From assembly GCF_018143015.1 (NCBI RefSeq), contig NC_054741.1:64020697-64084696 (forward strand): a DNA stretch of 64,000 nt, given 5' to 3'. The position numbers were made by a program, and so were the translations under genes. Source of the DNA: Lytechinus variegatus. Its lineage: Eukaryota > Echinodermata > Echinoidea > Temnopleuroida > Toxopneustidae. Positions 47,801-57,556 of this stretch are shown here, piece after piece. The notes under the pieces are model-generated. The model saw nothing but the letters and a program-made list of their open reading frames with translations, was not told where the DNA came from and searched no databases. How positions within the stretch are numbered: the stretch's first letter is position 1; each line of letters opens with the position of its first letter.

Positions 47801-50800
47801 GCATTTTAGGCAAGATGTACAAGAGTGAAATCCCATCAACCAAAAAACAAGCTTGATTACATAACAACTGCCTTCTTCAAAGTTGATAATGTGTCATCCT
47901 GATGATTTATTCTTGGTTTATCATGAACCTTATGTTCATATTTGCCCATCAATTCACATTCCCTTTACCATACCGCATTGTCACACTCGGGCTTCTACCA
48001 CTCTCCTCTTTGGAGGAGGCACTTGAAGGAGGTGTTATGTGGTCTTGGCATTGACATCAACTCAAACATTATTTTTGTCGCCTGATGTCATTCAAAACTT
48101 TAACTCTTTCTCCCTATCTGTATATGACAGTTTACAGGTTTACATTTCAGCATCCACAACTGATGGATTAATTTTTCCTTCTAAGAAAGGGGTATTCTCA
48201 ATAGTCACTTGCATCATCTTGCATGGTCTGGTAGCCAATGATGTCATGACTCCTTTTTCTTGAAATATTGGATAACAATATCATCCTCCTTTAATATATT
48301 AGGCATTGTCCAAATTAGACTTGGCAGCTTCAATGTCTCTTTTCACACACTGTACCAAACCACAGTTACTTGGCTGCACTTCAGACGGACTATTAGCAAA
48401 TCCTTCAGAAACTTTAATAGGGATCAAGTTCAAATCATCAAGCATTTCTCCTGAACACTGCTTGTATGTGGACCCTCGAAAGGCACTGTTCTTCAGAGCT
48501 ATGATTTTCAACAGGAATCTTGCAAGCTGCTTTTCATTGCTAATTATCATATTTGAACCAAACCATGAGTAATACATGGAAAGCCATGAGGTGAAAGATG
48601 CATAGTCAGTACCTGATTCTTGCAAAAAGCCACAGTACAGTCTGTTGGTATTACCTACAACTACAAGTCATTAGCCTTTCCTTTGCTGAGCCCTTGGATG
48701 TTACACTGAAATTTAATTCAGCATCCCCAACCATCAAATACTCCCCCTATAGCTCCATAGCTTTTCCCCAAGAGGTCCAGCTCAGTTCTAACCAGGGTAC
48801 CCCTCAAAAAAATTGTATCTAAATGAAAACATGGCAACTCACCAAAGTTGCTCAAATGCAAATTCTGTCTTGGTTGGGACTTGTTGGGACCTACATAATA
48901 ATTTACTTTATCATTTTGTTGTGTGTAATGCAAATCTGCTTTGAACCCACATCGGCCCGCTCAAGGTAGTTTGCTGGTCAGAACCCTAATTGGTATGAAT
49001 GGTGGCCATACAAAGAATGATTTTGAACCAGGCATGTAGCTACTTCAAGCAATATCCAAAATGCTCTTTCAAATCTCAGTACATTCTCACCTGAGAGGTT
49101 CTTGCAAAAAAATATTTATTTCATGTCCTCTAATACAAGCTTTGTGGCAAAAAAGGTTTATTTCATTTATTAATCAGAAGAAAAGAGTTTTTTTCTGATT
49201 TTGAAAGAATATTTGGTGTTCACCGAGATCTCTTCATACAATTTTCTACCATTAGAATATTTAATCTATAATTTCTTCAAATTTCAAAATATGATCCCTC
49301 ACCTTGCTAGCTTTAAACCTTTCTTAAAAAGTAATTGACAGAAATAACGTTGCTATAAAAAAGAACTTTGCTCATTTCCGTAAATGGAGACATACCTTTA
49401 TGACTTGAACCATCACCAACTCTTTATGCACTGTAAATACAGTCCGACCTCTCTTATCCGGCCTCCCCTTATCCGGATCTCTCTATTATCCGGACGCACA
49501 CTTGCCGAGATTTTTTTTTTTTAATCTAGTACAGGTACGTGAGGAAATGAGATTTCAATCTAAACTCAATCCTATACATAAACCCACTCTGATTACATAT
49601 ATTTCCCAACATAGTCACCCTACACCAAACATATTTTTCATGAAAATATCTCACCCAAATCACCAAAAGAACTTTAGGAATGATAATTTCCAGTAAATCA
49701 GGGTGCAGCGCAAACATTTCATCACGTTTCTCTTTTTGATTCGCGGGAAAAACAACACATGTCTTGCTAGCTAACTTTAGGCCTCAATACGGACAGCGCC
49801 ATCTATCATGTTTGAGCCTACAGTCAGTGGAACAATGGCTGACATTGCGAAGCTGCGATACCCGCCGCGATGATCTCATTTTAAAACTTGGTTTCATCGA
49901 GTCATTCACTTTCTTTCGAAGTATGCTCGATGTATACCTCAGTCATTTTAGCAGGTAAATTATCCAAGAGTTTTGGCCATCGATCGATTTCATTTCAATA
50001 AAAAACACTGCCTATAATTTGCACTGACTCTGCAGTGAATATTGTCTTTACCGTACGCCCACTACAATAGTGCAGTGTATATGTAGCTACCGCCGGTGGC
50101 CTGGGGAGGCAGCCGGCAGCGCAGCTGCGTGTATTTAATATTGGGTCTCCCAGATCCGGATAAATCCCTTATCCGGATTGGTGCTGGTCCCAACGTGTCC
50201 GGATAAGAGAGGTCGGACTGTATGTTCATAACTATGTATATCATACTGGTTTTCCTCTCGATATATTGCAATTTTGTGTTGATTATGTTGTTATGATAGT
50301 CTCAGTACATCATCAAAATTAAGAATTAGGACTCTGAGTCTTCACACCAATGGAAAGTTGTCAGGATTTTTTAAACCAAGGCGACCACGGAGAGGAAAGA
50401 AAATATATGAACTCAATGTCAAATTCAATATTTCCATTGATAGGGTTGAAGTTGGGAAAATGGAAAAAAATATTAGCCTTACATCGGCCTAAATGATGTC
50501 AGGAACAACATTTTGACTCCATCTCTGAATTTGAAAAAAGCAGTAAACTGCTTCAAAAATTATTCAATGTCCTTTTTTATACACAATATGAGACCGTGAG
50601 TTGACACGACATTGTGAGTGACACAACACAACTTTAACAGTTAATTTTAGCTTAACATTTAAAACACATTCAAGCAAGGTACTTTATATGCAATAAGGTA
50701 TGGGAAAACTGTATTTGCTCCTGTTCTGGGATAAATTAATTTTCAGAATACACGGCTCTAGAAAACTTTTTGTCTTTAAAACGTGAGTGACACGACAACC

Positions 50801-52478
50801 AGTTTTGAAAACTTTAAAGATCTACTTTTTTTCAGAAAAACACTTCAGATAATTTTTTTTTGTTATTTAGGAGTTAGATAGAATACAGAGTTTGTATCTT
50901 GCCAACAAATATGCTTCCAATACAAATTTTATATTGTGATAGGCAAAATGTGAATTTTAATGCAAAAATCAACATGTTGGAACATTAAATTTCACTTGCA
51001 CTAAATTTGCTGTATTTCAAGACACAATGAGTAATTTTATGTAACTGAAATGGAAAAACATACTTTAAGATGTCTAGTTTCAAAAGCCATTGAAGCCTAC
51101 TGATCTCTAGCAAGTTTTAATTTTCACCCCCATGTCCACTTTTGTTTGAAAATGACCAATTATATTATGGATTCTCAGATTACTGATTTGGAGATGTAAT
51201 CAGAGGAACAAGTTATTGAGTTTTTATAACTAGATCTAGTTGTTTCAGCTTTTATTTTGAGTCTTGTTGTGTGTATGATGTATGAAATAACCACCAAATA
51301 CAATGATTTTTTCTAAATGATTGGATTGTTTTTGTTTGCTTGAAGTTTAAACTTTTTTCCTTTTTCTTTCTTTTCTATCCTTCTTCCTTTTCTATCTTTT
51401 TTTCTTCATCCTTCTTGCTTCCCTTTTTTGTTCCATCTATCTTTATTTCCTATTTTTCTTTCCTGATCATTTCTCTCTTTGTTCATTTTTTTTCTTTCTT
51501 TCCTTCTTTCTTTTAGTCTTACCTGCCTTCTTTATTAAAATTTCTTTTTTAAAAGTTTTTTTCATTCTTTCTTTCCTTAATCTTTTCTTTGCTTCCTTTC
51601 TTTTTCTTTTCGTTCTTGTCTCCTTCCAACATTTTCTTTTTTCATTCTTTCCTCCCTCTATTTTTTCTTAATTTTTTTTCTTCCTCTCCTTTATTTTGTC
51701 TTTCACACATTTATTCATCTTCCCTTCCTTTCTATATTCAATTCAAAGAATGACAAAAACCTTTGTTGTTGACTGTTGTTGTTATTTTAGCTTATACGGT
51801 GTGTCATTCAGTAGTGAATGTTTGTGCAAGCATAATTTGCGGCAATTTTATTTTTATCTCTCTCTTATTCTTTCTTTCATCCTTCTTTTATTCTAATTTT
51901 CTTTTATTTTTTTTTCTTTCATTTCCACCTTAATTTTTTCTTTCTTTCTTCTCAATTGATCCTTTTCTATCTCTCCTTCATTCTTTCGTTCACCCTCCTG
52001 GTCACCCTGATATGTGTGAGTGGCAGACTCCCAGCTCCCACACAGTCCACCTCAAAATCAAATACAAATTCAGTCCCCTTTGGGCTTCGGCCTTACATTA
52101 TTACAGACTGTACAGTATTTATAATTTAGTAACGCGTAGATCTAAATCAGCAAGCACAAACACATTGACACACACAAGAGAGGTGAACAAATTATTAGGC
52201 CATCGTTTTTTGCCTGAACTGCCCATTTTGCCTTGAAAGACATGGTCTAACTTGTTACACATTTACCTCAGGCTCACTTTCACATCACATTCACACAATG
52301 CAGTGTCACATTGCTTGTGCAAGCTACAAAAAAGTAAACGGATGGGACCATGTAATAGAATGAATGAATTTGCACCAGTCTTCCGTCTTTTAGTATAAAG
52401 TACGGGCGCAACTGAGAGAAATCGGATTCAATCACAAACCTCTGCCTCTATTTCAGCAATCCTTTCCAGAATCCCCAT
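34637..52478 (-). CDS. DRG1: Developmentally regulated GTP-binding protein 1, complete, 11 coding exons
   Basis: Conserved cytoplasmic GTPase of the OBG-HflX family that acts with DFRP1/ZC3H15 on translating ribosomes. Coding exons on the - strand in order: 52478-52440, 45439-45316, 45122-45078, 44809-44679, 43997-43928, 42830-42731, 39246-39094, 37751-37649, 36849-36737, 35888-35766, 34736-34637 (stop at 34639-34637). All introns are GT-AG; exon lengths sum to 1101 bases, 366 residues against 367 in human DRG1. Residues: helical N-terminus with [11 protein letters not shown]1 70-77 (GFPSVGKS), Gly/Glu linker of eight Gly, switch [12 protein letters not shown]3 DLPG 116-119, S5D2L insert with KPPNIG-like [19 protein letters not shown]4 NKID 247-250, G5 SAH 270-272, C-terminal TGS domain (~293-366) ending [12 protein letters not shown]1 rather than DRG2 is clear from these strings. 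Introns hold abundant repeats, including an array of decoy acceptors in intron 6. Confidence 0.97.
35100..35322 (+). mobile_element. Probable truncated LINE 3' end
   Basis: The stretch ends in AATAAAATGAAATGAATTGAATTGAAC, described here by its short-word tail of TGAAAT/TGAATTG repeats, and starts after a pyrimidine-rich run. The shape (non-coding 3' UTR plus short-repeat tail) matches 5'-truncated non-LTR elements; no reverse transcriptase residue is left, so the family is unknown. Confidence 0.4.
35944..36232. repeat. Inverted repeat with ~100-bp arms in DRG1 intron 9
   Basis: 35944-36046 and the complement of 36133-36232 are closely similar: GGTTCACCATGTGTAATATG against GGTTCACCAGGTGTAATATG, AAATACAGGCAGAAAGA in both, GATAGGATGAAAAGA in both. 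The spacer is ~85 bases. The arms show no TIR or duplication signature of a known family. Confidence 0.85.
37161..37358 (+). mobile_element. tRNA-headed SINE, family C (copy 2)
   Basis: Head GATAGCTCAGTCGGTAGAGC (A box) and GAGTTCGATTCCC (B box) with tRNA spacing, then a body with GTGCCCTTTGTTAAGG and CCGGAGGACCTTAAACCG, and a 3' tail CTTTCTTGGCAAAAAAAG. Matches 28711-28890 on the other strand. In DRG1 intron 8. Confidence 0.85.
38812..38958. repeat. Foldback MITE, GGGCCCGTTGCAGAAAG family (copy 2)
   Basis: Left AGGCCCGTTGCAGAAAGAAT and right AACTCTTTCTGGAATGGGCC are inverted partners. Internal ACTTGCGATTGA and CGTTTAAACG. Same family as 1897-2038. In DRG1 intron 7. Confidence 0.8.
39094..39246 (-). 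CDS. DRG1: DRG1 exon 7 (true exon at the end of the decoy array)
   Basis: Encodes residues 171-220, [20 protein letters not shown] through HNADITL, part of the S5D2L insert. The acceptor TTTGATTTGCAG lies at 39258-39247 and the donor AG|GTACACC at 39094/39093. It is the only one of ~21 near-identical acceptor copies that is followed by a full exon and a donor. Confidence 0.95.
39247..41880 (-). repeat. Tandem array of ~20 units duplicating the DRG1 exon 7 acceptor
   Basis: Units of about 122 bases (spacing 121-130) run from the true exon 7 acceptor up to ~41518, with degenerate units to ~41880. Read on the transcribed (-) strand each unit contains ~80 bases of intron ending in AATGTTTGATTTGCAG, then the first ~42 bases of exon 7 (TTGAACAAGGCTCCTCCAAA onward through AAGAGGAAAGA), then non-exonic CCAATTGCTCTTAACCAATC. 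No unit has a donor after its exon fragment. Most internal units have A rather than G directly after the AG. Variation among units is a few bases, so the array is young or homogenised. It fills most of DRG1 intron 6 (39247-42730). Confidence 0.93.
41893..42200 (+). mobile_element. 5'-truncated LINE, 3' end with C-terminal ORF2 peptide
   Basis: The + strand encodes [20 protein letters not shown] followed by [18 protein letters not shown] and a stop at 42022-42024, the typical C-terminal tail of many non-LTR retrotransposon ORF2 proteins. The 3' UTR follows with AGCGCTTAGAAATAACGCG / TAAGCGCTTTATAAATG and an ATTTTATTTT tail near 42180-42200. It is inserted at the far end of the decoy array in DRG1 intron 6. 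It is heavily 5'-truncated. Confidence 0.75.
42863..43027. repeat. 165-bp near-perfect hairpin in DRG1 intron 5
   Basis: Arms ACAAATAGCGAATA...GGTGCGAGATTTCGCAT...GGTGAAAGAAAG...CTCTATTCAAC and their complement meet at a ~14-base tip (GAGGCGTTAGCCGA). The arms pair over ~75 bases with few mismatches. The outer edge is ~33 bases upstream of the exon 6 acceptor. Confidence 0.9.
43214..43489 (+). CDS. Unassigned 91-codon open frame in DRG1 intron 5
   Basis: Open from [17 protein letters not shown] to HELPQWFIS on the + strand, antisense to DRG1. The composition looks protein-like but I recognise no domain. It adjoins the hairpin 42863-43027 and could be a fragment of a mobile element or chance. 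No start-context or promoter evidence. Confidence 0.2.
   Translation: MTSPPKAVQWYILDGTSCVQRYECVTFSLPFDRVQQAKKALYNKELIASLTIDMLSFKKGKEVRKIITSCETVNRSFIYTDVHELPQWFIS
44250..44665. repeat. MITE with ends near GGGTGACTTCAAGTT (copy 2)
   Basis: Left GGGTGACTTCAAGTTAGGCA and right ACCAAACTTGAAATCACTC pair as inverted repeats; relative of 14073-14311. On the DRG1 transcript it begins 13 bases after the 5' splice site of exon 4. Its middle is enlarged by an unidentified segment with a C-run near 44594. Confidence 0.7.
44679..45439 (-). CDS. DRG1: DRG1 exons 2-4: N-terminal region, Gly linker, P-loop and switch
   Basis: Exon 2 (45439-45316) starts with the conserved [10 protein letters not shown] and ends in an eight-glycine run. 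Exon 3 (45122-45078) is 45 bases. Exon 4 (44809-44679) carries [10 protein letters not shown] and [20 protein letters not shown]. The Met at 45439 is internal in human DRG1; the upstream 13 codons are supplied by the distant exon 1. Confidence 0.96.
45775..46216. repeat. Repeat with GACGGACGACA tract and GGCCCGAAGGGC hairpin
   Basis: A ~50-base segment is present twice (GAATTGAAATTGATAAA near 45783; AACTGAAATTGATCAAC near 46076, both followed by CATTTTTTGT). The right end has GATGACGGACGACAGACGAC and the hairpin CTCATCTGGCCCGAAGGGCAAGATGA, given here as its core GGCCCGAAGGGC. Non-coding interspersed repeat in DRG1 intron 1. Confidence 0.6.
46664..47043 (-). mobile_element. tRNA-headed SINE, family D
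   Basis: The - strand begins with GGTGTTGGCTCAGTCGGTAA and B box GGGTTCGAGTCCACC, then a ~300-base body with CCAGTGCGTTGTGTGTAAAC running down to ~46664, where a TTATTATTATT tail is seen. Larger than families A-C. In DRG1 intron 1. Confidence 0.75.
48299..48625 (-). CDS. Unassigned 108-codon protein-like open frame
   Basis: Reads [20 protein letters not shown] to [14 protein letters not shown]; the frame is preceded on the - strand by [11 protein letters not shown], possibly after a TTGTAG|GTAATACC junction. The composition is that of a folded protein, but I recognise no family. It is on the same strand as DRG1 and inside the candidate hAT-like element, so a transposase or captured exon fragment is possible. 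Confidence 0.3.
   Translation of the reverse strand: MQESGTDYASFTSWLSMYYSWFGSNMIISNEKQLARFLLKIIALKNSAFRGSTYKQCSGEMLDDLNLIPIKVSEGFANSPSEVQPSNCGLVQCVKRDIEAAKSNLDNA
49440..50220. mobile_element. Non-autonomous pogo/Tigger-like element with TA duplication
   Basis: Ends CAGTCCGACCTCTCTTATCC and its exact inverse are flanked by TA on both sides (49438-49439, 50221-50222). Additional TTATCCGGA words repeat inside both ends. TA duplication and CAGT-start ends fit the Tc1/mariner-pogo superfamily. Length 781 bp; no transposase. In DRG1 intron 1. Confidence 0.85.
51340..52000. repeat. Long pyrimidine-rich tract (TTTC/TTCC), interrupted
   Basis: Three blocks of T/C-rich DNA (51345-51770, 51850-51910, 51910-51995) with TTTCTTTCTTTCC words. 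The DRG1 transcript copy is purine-rich. Confidence 0.9.
52440..52478 (-). CDS. DRG1: DRG1 exon 1 (13 codons)
   Basis: ATG at 52478 gives [13 protein letters not shown], matching the vertebrate N-terminus (..LAKIAEIEAE) immediately before MARTQKNK, and a GT donor (GTTTGT) follows at 52439. It joins exon 2 in frame. The intron is 7.0 kb, by far the longest of the gene. Confidence 0.9.
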
Positions 52479-52640
52479 GATTTAAATATAAGAGGTCCAA
52501 ACTAGTAAAGAAGGGCTCAAGATCAATAATAGCATCTGCCAGACGTCAATGTTTCGACCGGCCGGTTGCGACACACATGTGACGGTCGCAATGCAATGCG
52601 CGCGCGAGAAACGCTTCCGTTTCTCACTCTCTCACCAATC
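52479..52640 (-). promoter_or_regulatory. DRG1 5' UTR and likely promoter
   Basis: Upstream of the ATG on the - strand the sequence turns CpG-rich: GCGCGCGCATTGCATTGCG, an E-box-like CACATGTG, CCGGCCGG and a CRE-like TTGACGTC. The surrounding DNA is AT-rich. No TATA at a suitable distance from a defined start site. Confidence 0.45.
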
Positions 52641-53985
52641 CCTGCTTTCTGCTAATATTCCTTTTTTGGCCAAATCGTGGTTTAGGAAACCACTCATAGA
52701 TTTGTGTACGCGCATTTGTGTACAAAGTGAATGGAGGTGGAAATAGGGAACCGTGCGTGCGACTGAATAAAGCGCTGCTGTATGAAGTGAACGGTGGTTA
52801 CCTTTTTTCACGATAATGCCCCTTTTTTTTATAGGATGTTTTTTAATCTCTCACTTTTCCCTTCTCCCTCATCTCTCTTTCTCAAATCTCATCTCTTTAA
52901 TATTTTTGTTCACGTAGGCCTATAATCCTGTATGCATTATGTATAAGCAACAAAATAAAAAAAACATATGTATATGATGCCTATAATGTTTTATTCATTT
53001 GAGCGCGGCAAGCAAAAATGTTTTTAGCACAGAAATATAGGACGATTCCACACTAGAACTTCAAAACTATCAAAAAAAATTCAGCATGCTTTCAACAAGT
53101 CATAAGTAGTGTAATATTTTACTATGATACCTAAATTTTATGAAAATTATGAGTTTTAACCAAAAGGGAAATCAGATATATTTTTTTTTGGGGGGGCAAT
53201 GGAATTTTCAATTATTTTTCTGATTAAATCATCAAGTACAAACACTGCCTGAAACCCGTTGGCAAAGCACGAGAAGATTGAACATATTGCAGGTCAATGG
53301 AATAATGTATCATTGATGGTTCCAAATAATATCTACACATTTTCATGATCAGTAATAGGGGCAGTCCTGATTTTTCTGAACCTATTTTTTGGCAATGCCC
53401 CGTATACGACACATGAAAATGCAACAGTTTTTCCTACGCTTTTATATTTGATGATGCAATCTTACAATATGAGTTTCTCTATATTCGACCCATGCATGGG
53501 TGATCGATTTATCCTATATATATAAGAATCTTATTACCATATCATTTTTTTTAATAATTGTCCTAATAAAAGTTGTCCCGTATACGACGCACGATATATA
53601 CTGCATTCATAATTGCAGGATTTGGATTCAGAAACTATAAAAGGTATATGATTTGACATAAGTGAACTTAATAGGTATTTTTTATGATTCTGACCATTTT
53701 AACTGACTTCAAGTAGGCCTATTCTTTTGTGAATCCCTTCAGCTATACTGGTGATTTTCACTCAGAGCTGGTTAATTTGTTTGTCGTTGAGCATGAAAAG
53801 AATACCTGTATGATTAATTTACCCTAGCATGGAAAATGATTTCCGCTTGCATGCTATCGTGAAATTATTAATAGATGTAAAATATATATATATATATTTA
53901 CATATCTATCATCTATTTGGACCTCGACTGATGATCACTAACTTTTTTACATAAAGTATTGAAACTCCTTACTTTTCTCAAGTTG
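52641..53985. other. Intergenic DNA, nothing recognised
   Basis: AT-rich sequence with short runs and no supported gene or repeat family. Confidence 0.5.
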
Positions 53986-53989
53986 TTAA

Positions 53990-54590
53990 AGGGCAAGTCC
54001 ACCCCAGAAAAAGTAGATTTAAAACAATAGAGAAAAATCAGACAAGAATAACGCTGAAAATTTCATCAAAATTGGATGTAAAATAAGAAAGTTATGCTAT
54101 TTTTAAGTTTCGCTTATTTTTCACAAAACAGTTATCTGCACAACTCAGTGATATGCAAATGAGAGAGTTGGTGATGTAACTCACTCACTATTTCTTTTGT
54201 TTTTTATTGTTTAAATTATACAATATTCCAATTTTCACAGATTTGACAGTAAGGACCCTCTTGGTTGAACCATAAAATGTTAAAACAATGGTAATTGCAC
54301 ATGCTCATGGAGAAATAAAACTTTGTTTATCATGACAATGAGGAGAAAATGAAAATATATCGTATTTCATATAATAAAATACAAAAGAAATAGTGAGTGG
54401 GTGATGTCATCAGTCCCTCATTTGCATACTGACCAGGATGTGCATAACTGTTTTGTGAAAAATAAGCGAAACTTTAAAAAGTCATAACTTTCTTCTTTTA
54501 CATCCGATTTTGATGAAATTTTCAGTGTTATGCTTGTTTTATTTTTATTTTTTTATTCAAATAAACTTTTTGTTGGGGTGGACTTGTCCT
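53990..54590. mobile_element. TTAA-flanked MITE with AGGGCAAGTCCACCCC ends (copy 1)
   Basis: TTAA at 53986-53989 and 54591-54594. Ends AGGGCAAGTCCACCCC and GGGGTGGACTTGTCCT are inverted; much of the element is palindromic (AAAGTTATG...GATGAAATTTTCAG arms mirrored). Copies 2 and 3 are at 55009-55836 and 61734-62148. TTAA duplication suggests mobilisation by a piggyBac-type transposase. Confidence 0.9.
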
Positions 54591-55008
54591 TTAAAAGAAT
54601 TCGGAAAAAAAGACACACCCTGCCTGTTGTTTTTTCTTTAATCTGGAAAATAAGACAAACCATATGGTTTCATAAAATGTAGAAAAGTTTGACAGAAGTA
54701 AAATGGAATTTCTTTAGAAAAGAAATATATTTTGTGGAATTACAAGTGACAGTTGTGACAAATATTTTATATGAAAAAATCATAACATTTTAGCCCCATA
54801 ATTTATAAAAACAGTTTCGTTCATTCATGGTTTAAATAGTGTACAAGAAATCATCACTTAATTCACTAAAATTTAACTTCACACAAAACCTAAAGTTTTT
54901 TAGCTCTTAAAAATGTTGTGAACCATTATTTCCCATCATGACAAAATTGCTCCCAACTGTATACATAACGGTAGAATGAGGTTTATATCGTCCTGAATGA
55001 CTACTTAA

Positions 55009-55836
55009 AGGTCAAGTCCACCTCAGAAAAATGTTGATTTGAATCAATAGAGAAAAATCAGACAAGCACAATGCTGGAATTTCATCAAAATCGGATGTAA
55101 AATATGAAAGTTATGACATTTCGAAGTTTCGCTTATTTTTAACAAAATAGTTATATGAACGAGCCAGTTACATCCAAATGAGAGAGTCGATGATGTCACT
55201 CACTCACTATTTCTTTTGTTTTTTATTGTTTGAATTATACAAATTTCAATTTTTACGAATTTGACGATTAGGACCTCCTTGCCTGAAGCACAAAATGTTA
55301 AAATAATGGAATTCCATGTGTTCAGGGAGGAATGAAACTTCCTTTCACATGGCAATGACGAGAAAATAAAAATATTTCATATAATAAAATACAAAAGAAA
55401 TAGTGAGTGATGTAATCAGTTCAGAAATAGTGAGTGAGTGATGTAGTCTGTAATCAGTGAATCTCTCCCATTTCCATAGATACTTTTCATCTATCCAAAG
55501 TATATCATAATTTGTCTACAAAATGTTTCGTATTATCTTTATATTATCATGATTATCATTAATATATTGTAAATATTTGTTATAATGTAATAAAAATGAT
55601 TTGTATCAATATTTATGTCATTTCTGTTGGAAATAAATCGGAATCGGAATCTGAATCAGTTCCTCATTTGCATACCGACCGAGATGTGCATATAACTGTT
55701 TTGGGAAAAAAGCGAAACTTTAAAATGCCATAACTTTCTTATTTTACAGCCGATTTTGATGAAATTTTCAGGGTTATGCTTGTTGAATTTTTATCTTTTT
55801 ATTCAAATCAAGTTTTTGTTGGGGTGGACTTGTCCT
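55009..55836. mobile_element. TTAA-flanked MITE (copy 2) carrying an insertion
   Basis: TTAA at 55005-55008 and 55837-55840, the same ends as copy 1 (AGGTCAAGTCCACCTC left). Relative to copy 1 it is interrupted between ~55420 and ~55660 by an insert flanked by AATCAGTTC, plus a short duplication of AGAAATAGTGAGTGAGTGAT. Confidence 0.9.
55425..55657 (+). mobile_element. Probable LINE 3' end inserted into the TTAA MITE
   Basis: The insert ends in AAATAAATCGGAATCGGAATC with a GGAATC short-repeat tail, and AATCAGTTC occurs on both sides. This is the structure of a 5'-truncated non-LTR retrotransposon copy. No coding sequence is left. Confidence 0.5.
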
Positions 55837-55881
55837 TTAATAAGAGTTTACATGAAAAAGGAAGAATTTAGGGGCAATGCT

Positions 55882-56947
55882 CAGGCGCGGATCCAGGAGA
55901 AGGGGCCGAGCCGGCCCCGCCCCCCTATTTTTTGACAACCTGCAGAAAAAGTGTACTCTTTGACTTGATAGAAACTATGAAAAACAGAAATAAAAGCAAG
56001 AAAGAGGTATTATACCCATGATGTGTAATATACAGCCTCGTAACGGCCGGCCCGACCTCGAAAGAAAACAAGAAAAAGGGTGAGGGGAAGAATTGGAAAA
56101 TAGATATTATATGAAAATTTTCGCTCGCACTTCGCCCTCGCATTGCCTGTGTAATGAATCCTATTCAATAGGATTATAATACACTTAATATATCCAGTTC
56201 GGGAATCAATTTGCACACAATATTTTAGCTCGCACATCAAGCTTTCATTATTTTGTTTGATTTACACAAAATGTTATATCAAATGCACGCTCGCATTGTT
56301 TGATTTGTGAGATACCTATCCTCTTTGGAAATTCTTTCCAAAATTTGTCAAAATGCTCCTTTATCATGTCAGTATATAAAAAAATTAAACTCGTGCTTCG
56401 CGTTCGTATTAATTGTTTGAGACACACAGCTTGTTCTTTATTTAAATAAGAACGCGCTTAAACTGTCCAGTTTTCAGGTCGGAATATAAGAAATTTTGAG
56501 CTCGTGCTTCGCACTCTCATTATTTAATTGGTGATACTTAATATCCTCTTCATCAATCACTAAAACCAGTCCTAATTGAGTCCCTTTTCACGTTACTATG
56601 ATAAAATTTCGGTTCGCGCTTCGCGCTCGCATTGTTTATTTGGATATCTTTGTTCATGAATATAAAAAAAGTGATCACAATCTTCGGTTTTAAGGACATA
56701 AAATATCAAAGAATTTTAGCTCACGCTTCGCGCTCGCATATATGTACCACATGAGATACCTTATCTTGTTTATAACAATAAAATCTAACATATACTTAAA
56801 ACTTTAGTCTTTTGTTAGGACTACCCCCTGAAAAACCAACCAAAAATATCAGATTATAGCGGCCAAACGAAAAAAATTGTTGATGAAAATATTTTTCGCC
56901 CCTCCCCCCCCCCCCTCCTATTGGCGAAAGCTGGATCCGCCCCCGAT
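55882..56947. mobile_element. Element with GGCGCGGATCCAG-type inverted ends and ~105-bp internal repeats
   Basis: Left CAGGCGCGGATCCAGGAG and right CTGGATCCGCCCCC are inverted, each followed by a G- or C-run. Inside, a ~105-bp unit recurs about seven times, each with a variant of TTTTAGCTCGCGCTTCGCGC near 56120, 56226, 56390, 56497, 56610 and 56712. GGCGGATCC-type ends are common in hAT MITEs; assignment tentative because I see no clear duplication. Confidence 0.65.
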
Positions 56948-57556
56948 GCGAGCTCCCTTTCTGATTGATAAAAAGTTCATTGTATTATACAGGCTGTCCA
57001 GTCCAACACATGAGTGTCCCGTACGAAACAGTATTTTATTCATATATTAACAGAAATATTCAGCCAATACCCGTTTCTTACATAATAAATGTCTTTCATT
57101 TGATAGGATTATCATTATCATCAGCCAAATAAAGTGATTAAAGAAGTCAAAGGGAAATAAAGTAAGAAATTATTTTGGCTTCAATTTAGCGATACACATT
57201 TTGAGCCTAGTGTCCCGTATGCCACAATGCATTTTCTCGAAAATTTGAATTTGCTTTATTTATTCGTGAATATGTATGTAGTAGCTCATTTTTAGAGTTT
57301 TTTTCAACTTTCATCATTTATTTCATGATATTCTTCAGAAAAATCCTTTAACTCTGAAGTTCATCAAACGAACTGTCGATCTTTTCTTCCAACTTCATTG
57401 CCGGCAGCGAATATATTTTCCGTACATGGAAACGCTATGGGACATGATTTATTCATAAGTTGAGCTAAGAATGGACAAGCACACGTCTCACCGCTTTCTG
57501 AAGCTCATTTCTCTCTTCCCTTCTCTCTTGCAATCTCTCTCTCTTCCTCTCTCTTA

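Larger units (their letters stand above)
47519..52009. mobile_element. Candidate 4.5 kb hAT-like element with CAGGGTGACCAG termini
   Basis: CAGGGTGACCAGATGTCCC at 47519 is matched in inverse by CTGGTCACCCTG ending at 52009. A 12-base exact inverted match at such ends is unlikely by chance, and this start is typical of hAT elements. Flanks show only a weak duplication. Inside lie the open frame 48299-48625, a pogo-like element (49440-50220) and a long pyrimidine tract. All within DRG1 intron 1. Confidence 0.4.
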
